Shown: piece after piece, positions 7,331 to 11,640 of the stretch | Layout of the letters: every line of letters starts with the position of its first letter | Numbering within the stretch: the stretch's first letter is position 1 | Source: a bacterium UBP1_UBA4771 | Lineage (GTDB): Bacteria; Krumholzibacteriota; Krumholzibacteriia; Krumholzibacteriales; Krumholzibacteriaceae | Length of the DNA stretch: 11,640 nt | Direction of reading: 5' to 3' | Assembly: GCA_002403295.1 (NCBI GenBank) | Contig: DHHN01000118.1 | Span: 8,300 to 19,939 of the forward strand | Notes under the pieces: model-generated | The model's database searches: none | What the model was told of the DNA's origin: nothing | What the model saw: only the letters and a program-made list of their open reading frames with translations | Made by a program: the position numbers and the translations under genes

Positions 7331-8850
7331 GGACGTTCGCGAGGGAGACGGCGAGCGGAGCCGGCCGTCTCGTGGCCTGTTGCCTCGCGCTGTGCGCGAC
7401 CTGCGCCGCGGCGAACGCGGCCGGCGCGCCGGATTCGCTCGCCGGCTTCGCCTGGGGCGCCGTCTACGCGGCGCGGCTCGAGATCGTCCGCGAATCGGCC
7501 GCGTTCCCATGGAACGAAGAGGAAGCGCGATCGCATCTCGCTGATCGGCTCGCCCTTTTCGGCGAGGCGCGAGCGAACGGCGGCCTGTCCGTGTTTCTCA
7601 AGGGCGCCACGGGAGGGCGTCTCGAGGGTTGGGATCGAGAGAACCGTTTCATGCTCGATCAGGGCCACGCCTCCTTCGCCGTCCCCGCGACGGCGATCGA
7701 GGGGCGGCTGTTTCTGCGTGAGAGACGTTTTCGAACCGATCATCGCCTCATGAAGATCGTGTCGGACGAATCTCCGTTTCTCGAAGGGAGGGGGGAGGGA
7801 TTGATCGTGGACGCGCGGATTGCGCGGCACGCGCGGATCAGGTATCTCGAGAGCGCCGCGAGGGATCCCGCCGAAACGGAGGGGGCGGGAGGGCTGCCGC
7901 TCGTGCGCGGCGGCGTCGACGTGTTCCGTCTGCTTCGCATCGAGGCGGCCGGCCGGGGCCGTTTTCGCGCGGGAGCGATGTTCTCGCAGGTTCGATCGAT
8001 CGCCGCGGGGGACGCCGTCACGGTCGGCGTCGATCTCGAGGCGCGCGCGCGCGGCGTCGCTCTCGTCGCGGAGCTCGCGCGCTCGCAGCGCGGCGGGTGG
8101 GATGATCTCGGCGGCGCGTCGCTCTTCGATCTCGATTTCGGCAGTTTCGATTTCGACGCGCCCTCCGGGGTCCTCTCGGCGAACGGCGCTTTTTCCGTCG
8201 AGGTGGAGGGGCTCTCGTTCCGCGGCGGACGGCTCGGATCGGCCGGCGCCGTTCCGGGCTACCGGTTCGTCGGCGGCGCGTTCGCGAATCCGCAAGGAGA
8301 GCTCGAGCCGGGCACCGACGAGTCGAGTATCCTCGTCTGGTGGCGCCCGCCGGAGCATGACGTTCTTCTCTCGATCGACGCCGCGGACGGCAGCCGAAGC
8401 GGCGCGGCGTACCGGCGCCTCGCCGGGGAGGCGCGGATGCGATACCGCGGCGGCTTCGAACTCACGAGCGGCTTCATCGCGGCCGAGGGAACGCGCCCGT
8501 CGGTCGTCGTATCGCTCTCGAGCGAAAACGGGTTCTCCCGCACGGTTCTCGCCTCGCGGATAGACGACTTCGGCGAGGGGAACGACCTTGCGTTCTTCGC
8601 CAACAGCTCGATCAGACTATCCGGATCCGTGACGGCGGGAGGATCGCTGTATCTTTTCGAATCGCGCACGAGCCGGTACAGCGTCGGATTCGAATTCCGC
8701 CCGCGCGGACGGTTCCTCCTCGCCGTCGCCGGGGGCTCCTTCTTCCCGGGCTTCGAGGTCCCGGCGATGCGTTTCGGCGAGGAACCGCCGGCGCCGCCGG
8801 AAGAACGGTCGATCGTCGTTTCGGGACGGTTCGCGCTGGGAGGCATGTGA
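7321..8850 (+). CDS. Exported protein of unknown family, predicted outer-membrane beta-barrel
   Basis: A 509-residue protein that I do not recognise as a named family. Residues about 15-34 form a signal peptide (LVACCLALCATCAAANA). The mature part alternates hydrophobic and polar residues in short segments with turns, for example LSVFLKGATGGRLEGW, AFSVEVEGLSFRGG, MRYRGGFELTSGFIA, SGSVTAGGSLYLFES and YSVGFEFRPRGRFLLAVAGG, which fits transmembrane beta strands. It lacks an aromatic last residue, ending in GRFALGGM, so the terminal strand signal is imperfect. No catalytic motif is visible. The ATG at 7321 has GGGAGG (7311-7316) 4 bases upstream and overlaps the stop of the preceding barrel gene. 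The GTG of the next gene overlaps its own stop. This arrangement places it in an envelope-protein operon with the glycogen-binding-domain proteins. A secreted beta-sandwich protein remains possible. Confidence 0.6.
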   Translation: MAVRTFARETASGAGRLVACCLALCATCAAANAAGAPDSLAGFAWGAVYAARLEIVRESAAFPWNEEEARSHLADRLALFGEARANGGLSVFLKGATGGRLEGWDRENRFMLDQGHASFAVPATAIEGRLFLRERRFRTDHRLMKIVSDESPFLEGRGEGLIVDARIARHARIRYLESAARDPAETEGAGGLPLVRGGVDVFRLLRIEAAGRGRFRAGAMFSQVRSIAAGDAVTVGVDLEARARGVALVAELARSQRGGWDDLGGASLFDLDFGSFDFDAPSGVLSANGAFSVEVEGLSFRGGRLGSAGAVPGYRFVGGAFANPQGELEPGTDESSILVWWRPPEHDVLLSIDAADGSRSGAAYRRLAGEARMRYRGGFELTSGFIAAEGTRPSVVVSLSSENGFSRTVLASRIDDFGEGNDLAFFANSSIRLSGSVTAGGSLYLFESRTSRYSVGFEFRPRGRFLLAVAGGSFFPGFEVPAMRFGEEPPAPPEERSIVVSGRFALGGM

Positions 8851-10787
8851 TCGTCGTGGGATCCGTTCGTGCAATGGCGATGGCGGCCCTTTTCGCGGCC
8901 CTCTGCCCGCGGCCTGCCGCCTCCTCCGTCGCGATCGACGAGGAGGAGGTCGTGTTCCGGTTTCCGGCGGCCGAGGCGCGGCGGGTCTATCTCGTCGGGG
9001 ACTTCAACGGATGGAACCCGACGATCGATCTCATGGCGGAGAGCGACGGCCGCCTCGAGCTCCGCCTCTACCTCGTGCCCGGCTCGTACCGGTACCGGTT
9101 CATCGCGGACGGCGTTTCGACGGCTGATCCGGAAAATCCGTGCCGGGACGCCGACGGAAATTCGTGTTTCGTTCTGATCGAGGCGGGCGGCGAGCTCGAG
9201 ATCCTGCTGCGCGCCGATTCTCCGGCGGGACGCGCCGTCGAACGCGAGCGCGCAGCCGCCTCCGCGACGATCCGTCTCGACGCCCGGCCTGATGCGACGG
9301 CGCTTCTCGGCGCGGCCCGCATCGCGCTCGCGATCGACGGGCGGTGGAGTGTCGATTGTCTCGTGGGCATCGAGGCCCTCGCCGGGAACGACGAGCCCCT
9401 CGACGGCGCCTCCTACCTCGCGAGAGGCTCGGCGTCGTACGGGCTCGGCGGCCGGACGCTTCGCTTCTTCAACAGATCCGCGGCCGCGCTCGACGAGGAA
9501 GGCGAGACGCTTCCGCTCTTCGGCTCGAGCGGGCCCTATCGGTACCCGATCGGCCTCATGAGCCGCGGCGCCGGATTCGACGGAAAACTCGTCGGCGGTC
9601 TCGACGCGAGGGTCGTGTACGCGAGCCGCATCGAGGGGTACCGCTCCGGGCTCGAGGGAACGCCGTCGCCGGGAGGAGACTCGGCGCGGCGGGAGATGCT
9701 CGACGCGGACGCCCTCGGCGTTCGCATCGAGGCGAAGCGCGGACCGGCCGTATGCAACGTGCTGTGCCGGTTCGACAAACGACCGTATTCGGGAGAGTGG
9801 CGGGCGCCGGAAGGCGGCGAAACGGTGTTCCGCGGCTACGAGAAGATCGGCATGTGGGGAGGGCGGATCGCGCTGCGAGGGACCGGCGGATGGCTGTTGA
9901 ACGGGGCGTTCCTGATCGGGGGCGGCGATCGAATCGCCTCGGTCGAGCGCGCCGGTTCCGCCGATACGTTCGCCGCTTCGACGTTCGATCGCGAGTGGGA
10001 GCGCGGATACCGGTTCGTCGCGGACGTGTCGCGCGACGGCGCCCGGGTCGACGCGCGCGCGTCGTTCGCCCGCACGACGATCGACGAGCTCACCGTCGTC
10101 GGACCCGTTCATACGAGGGACGACGTCTCCGGCGCGCTCTCGTACGAAGCGGGGGTGTTCTCGGCGAGCCTCGCGGGCGCGATGGAGCGCTACGGCGCCT
10201 CGGGCGCGGGAAGCCGCTTTTGGCTGGCACGGGAGAATTTTTGGCTCGACGGCGACTGTTTGACGTTCGACCGCATTCCCTTTCTCTCGTCGCCGGAGTT
10301 GCGCGAAATCCGTTTCTCCCTCGCCTGGCGCCGCGAGCCGATACAGGGACTTCCCTGGGGCACGGGCACGGCCGTGGACCTCCTGCGGCGCTCGGGATCG
10401 GGCGCATCCGCCCCGCTCGCGGTCGAGGTGCGGTTCTCGAACGGGACGCGCGTTCACCCGCGAGCCGCGCTGATCCTCGACATGAGAAGCGTTTCCTATC
10501 GCCACGGCGCCGCGAGAGGCGATTTCATCGACGCGTTTCTCGGCCTGCACGCGACGATCGCAACGTCGCACTGGTGCCTCCTCGGCCTCGGCGTCAGCCC
10601 GTACGCGTTCGACCGATGGATGTACGATCATGCCGGTTGGGGGCGGGAGCGCTACCTCGAGGATCGCAACGTGTTCGGGGTGCTCGCGGCGCAGGGCGAG
10701 CGATCCGCCGTCAGGCGGCTGCTCGACGCCGAGGAGGCGCTCGCCGACGATTGGCTCCTGACGGTGCAAGCGGGTTTTACATTCTGA
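8847..10787 (+). CDS. Glycogen-binding (AMPK-beta/CBM48-like) domain fused to a predicted outer-membrane barrel
   Basis: A 646-residue exported protein. Residues 1-27 form a signal peptide (AMAMAALFAALCPRPAASS). Residues 35-112 are an E-set glycogen-binding domain: VVFRFPAAEARRVYLVGDFN (35-54) leading into GDFNGWNP, then VPGSYRYRFIADG and DPENP, ending in NSCFVLI. Trp56 and Asn105 match known glycan-contacting positions of AMPK beta. The second tryptophan is replaced (GVSTADP) and the usual lysine is Arg84. Residues about 138-646 look like a long barrel of short amphipathic strands ending in LLTVQAGFTF, a classic terminal strand with C-terminal Phe recognised by the BAM machinery. A charged, probably helical segment (about 605-635) precedes it. 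The GTG start has GGGAGG (8838-8843) 3 bases upstream and overlaps the preceding stop (GTGA). ATG 8874 is an alternative start. The ligand is not proven. Confidence 0.75.
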   Translation: MIVVGSVRAMAMAALFAALCPRPAASSVAIDEEEVVFRFPAAEARRVYLVGDFNGWNPTIDLMAESDGRLELRLYLVPGSYRYRFIADGVSTADPENPCRDADGNSCFVLIEAGGELEILLRADSPAGRAVERERAAASATIRLDARPDATALLGAARIALAIDGRWSVDCLVGIEALAGNDEPLDGASYLARGSASYGLGGRTLRFFNRSAAALDEEGETLPLFGSSGPYRYPIGLMSRGAGFDGKLVGGLDARVVYASRIEGYRSGLEGTPSPGGDSARREMLDADALGVRIEAKRGPAVCNVLCRFDKRPYSGEWRAPEGGETVFRGYEKIGMWGGRIALRGTGGWLLNGAFLIGGGDRIASVERAGSADTFAASTFDREWERGYRFVADVSRDGARVDARASFARTTIDELTVVGPVHTRDDVSGALSYEAGVFSASLAGAMERYGASGAGSRFWLARENFWLDGDCLTFDRIPFLSSPELREIRFSLAWRREPIQGLPWGTGTAVDLLRRSGSGASAPLAVEVRFSNGTRVHPRAALILDMRSVSYRHGAARGDFIDAFLGLHATIATSHWCLLGLGVSPYAFDRWMYDHAGWGRERYLEDRNVFGVLAAQGERSAVRRLLDAEEALADDWLLTVQAGFTF

Positions 10788-10804
10788 CGAAGGCGGAGTA
10801 TAAT
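10776..10804 (+). promoter_or_regulatory. Near-consensus sigma70-type promoter, predicted start site on the downstream ATG
   Basis: TTTACA (10776-10781, 5 of 6) and a perfect TATAAT (10799-10804) are separated by exactly 17 bases. The -35 box lies in the last codons of the barrel gene and that gene's TGA falls in the spacer. Only six bases separate TATAAT from the ATG at 10811, so a start 7 bases after the -10 box would fall on that ATG and give a leaderless mRNA. Confidence 0.65.
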
Positions 10805-10810
10805 CATTCC

Positions 10811-11218
10811 ATGCGTTCGACGCTTCGCATCGGCATCGGAATCGGAGCGCTCGTCGCCGCTTTGGGGGCCGCGAGCTCCTGCGGCGGTTTGCTCGAGCGC
10901 CGCGTCGCCTCGCCCGAGGTATCGGGGGACGAGGTCACGTTTCGCGTCAAGAGCCCGTCGGCGCGCACGGTGCAGATAGCGGGGGACTGGCCGGGCAACA
11001 ACTGGGGGCGCGGCGACGCGGAGGCGGGGGAGGTGCTCGTCGGCCTCATGAAGGCCGCGGCGAATGGCGGCGTTTGGGAAATAACCGTGCGCCTCGATCC
11101 GGGACGATACCGCTATCGATTTCTCGTGAATGAATCGATGTGGCTTCTCGATCCGGATAACCCGCGGATCGTGGATGACGGAAGAGGAGGGAAGGCGAAT
11201 CTACTGATCCTGCCGTGA
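10811..11218 (+). CDS. Small lipoprotein-like protein with one glycogen-binding (E-set/CBM48-like) domain
   Basis: A 135-residue exported protein. Residues 1-24 form a signal peptide (LRIGIGIGALVAALGA) ending in AASSC, an imperfect lipobox with Cys24 as the likely lipidated residue. Residues about 40-134 are a single AMPK-beta/isoamylase-N-type domain: VTFRVKSPSARTVQIAGDW, then WEITVRLDPGRYRYRFLVN, MWLLDPDNP and KANLLIL. Trp111 and Asn130 match the second aromatic and the Asn of the glycan site. The first motif is changed: GDFNGW is GDWPGNNW, followed by an insertion of about 12-14 residues. There is no catalytic domain, so a binding or sensing role in the periplasm or at a membrane is inferred. 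The only Shine-Dalgarno-like sequence, GGAG, lies 12 bases upstream, too far to be optimal. The gene has its own strong promoter and is followed 3 bases later by a paralogue. Confidence 0.8.
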   Translation: MRSTLRIGIGIGALVAALGAASSCGGLLERRVASPEVSGDEVTFRVKSPSARTVQIAGDWPGNNWGRGDAEAGEVLVGLMKAAANGGVWEITVRLDPGRYRYRFLVNESMWLLDPDNPRIVDDGRGGKANLLILP

Positions 11219-11221
11219 CAT

Positions 11222-11614
11222 ATGAAGCTCATCGCGAAGAGATGGTTTGTCGCTCTCCTGATCCTTGCCGCGGTTTTCGTTCCCGCGTGCGGTCCCGGCT
11301 ATCCCGGAATGGGAGCTGGCGGAGGGGCCGCGGGTCCGGAACGGGCGGAGGGAGGCATTCGTTTCAGCCTCTATCATCCCAAGGCGAAAAAGGCGGCGAT
11401 CGCCGGTGATTTCAACGGCTGGTCGCCGCTCGCCGATCCGATGTTCGACCGCGCGGGGACCGGGCTCTGGACGATCGTTCTTCCGCTGCAGCCGGGTCGT
11501 TACGAGTACAAGTACGTCGTCGACGGGGAGAAATGGATTCCCGATCCGGGGAATCCCGAGCGCGAGAAGGACGGTTTCGGAGGCCACAATTCCGTGGTGG
11601 TCGTCGGTCCGTAG
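11222..11614 (+). CDS. Small lipoprotein with one canonical glycogen-binding (E-set/CBM48-like) domain
   Basis: A 130-residue exported protein. MKLIAKRWFVALLILAAVF is a signal sequence and VPACG gives a plausible lipobox with Cys23. A Gly/Ala/Pro-rich linker (24-44) leads to a domain at about 45-129: IRFSLYHPKAKKAAIAGDFN leading into GDFNGWSP, LWTIVLPLQPGRYEYKYVVD, KWIPDPGNP and HNSVVVV. All four positions known as glycan contacts in AMPK beta are kept: Trp67, Lys97, Trp105 and Asn123. Of the three related domains in the window this is the most canonical, so glycogen or other alpha-glucan binding is most likely here. It starts 3 bases after the preceding stop with no Shine-Dalgarno at normal distance (GGAGG is about 30 bases upstream), so translation probably depends on coupling. 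The window ends 26 bases after its stop, and no terminator can be judged. Confidence 0.85.
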   Translation: MKLIAKRWFVALLILAAVFVPACGPGYPGMGAGGGAAGPERAEGGIRFSLYHPKAKKAAIAGDFNGWSPLADPMFDRAGTGLWTIVLPLQPGRYEYKYVVDGEKWIPDPGNPEREKDGFGGHNSVVVVGP

Positions 11615-11640
11615 CGGGGCGGATTCGGCGATTGTCCTCT

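Noticed and set aside
8259..10769. An 836-codon open frame on the - strand opposite the barrel genes
   Set aside because: It crosses two real + strand genes, has an Arg/Ala/Glu-rich composition with no motif, and is best explained as a composition shadow.
1..11640. CRISPR array, insertion sequence, tRNA, rRNA or integration site
   Set aside because: No regularly spaced repeats, transposase-like frames, terminal inverted repeats, cloverleaf-like sequences or rRNA segments were seen on either strand.

Overview
The window is about 11.6 kb of GC-rich bacterial DNA. Every gene supported here lies on the + strand, and the packing is tight: stop and start codons often overlap and the longest gaps are about 165 bases. 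No 16S rRNA or other diagnostic marker is present, so the phylum is an inference. Three things suggest an uncultured, diderm, high-GC lineage of the Fibrobacterota-Chlorobiota-Bacteroidota (FCB) type, for example Eisenbacteria- or Krumholzibacteria-like: a subtilase ending in a FlgD / type IX-type Ig tail, a PorV/UPF0164-type outer-membrane protein, and several other predicted outer-membrane barrels.

Region 1 (1-2797) holds the 3' end of a DUF4438 gene, then an HD-domain phosphohydrolase, then an exported subtilisin-like serine protease whose start overlaps the HD stop codon (ATGA). Region 2 (2798-5874) is a self-contained ppdK unit. It encodes a complete 914-residue pyruvate,phosphate dikinase with its own sigma70-like promoter, a strong Shine-Dalgarno sequence before a GTG start, and GC-rich hairpins after the stop.

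Region 3 (5875-11614) is a run of six closely linked genes: a cytoplasmic DUF4388 protein, a PorV/UPF0164-like outer-membrane protein, an unrecognised exported barrel-like protein, a 646-residue protein joining an N-terminal AMPK-beta/isoamylase-type glycogen-binding domain (E-set, CBM48-like) to a predicted outer-membrane barrel, and two small lipoproteins that each consist of one more domain of the same type. The three glycogen-binding domains are divergent, and each keeps a different subset of the known ligand-contacting residues. A near-consensus promoter (TTTACA-17-TATAAT) sits across the end of the barrel gene. Its predicted transcription start falls on the ATG of the first small lipoprotein, so that gene may be expressed both by read-through and as a leaderless mRNA.

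The most interesting inference is that region 3 encodes an envelope-located system for binding or sensing alpha-glucan or another polysaccharide, with a cytoplasmic DUF4388 partner. The domain calls and the gene linkage are well supported by the sequence. The ligand and the function of the set are hypotheses.
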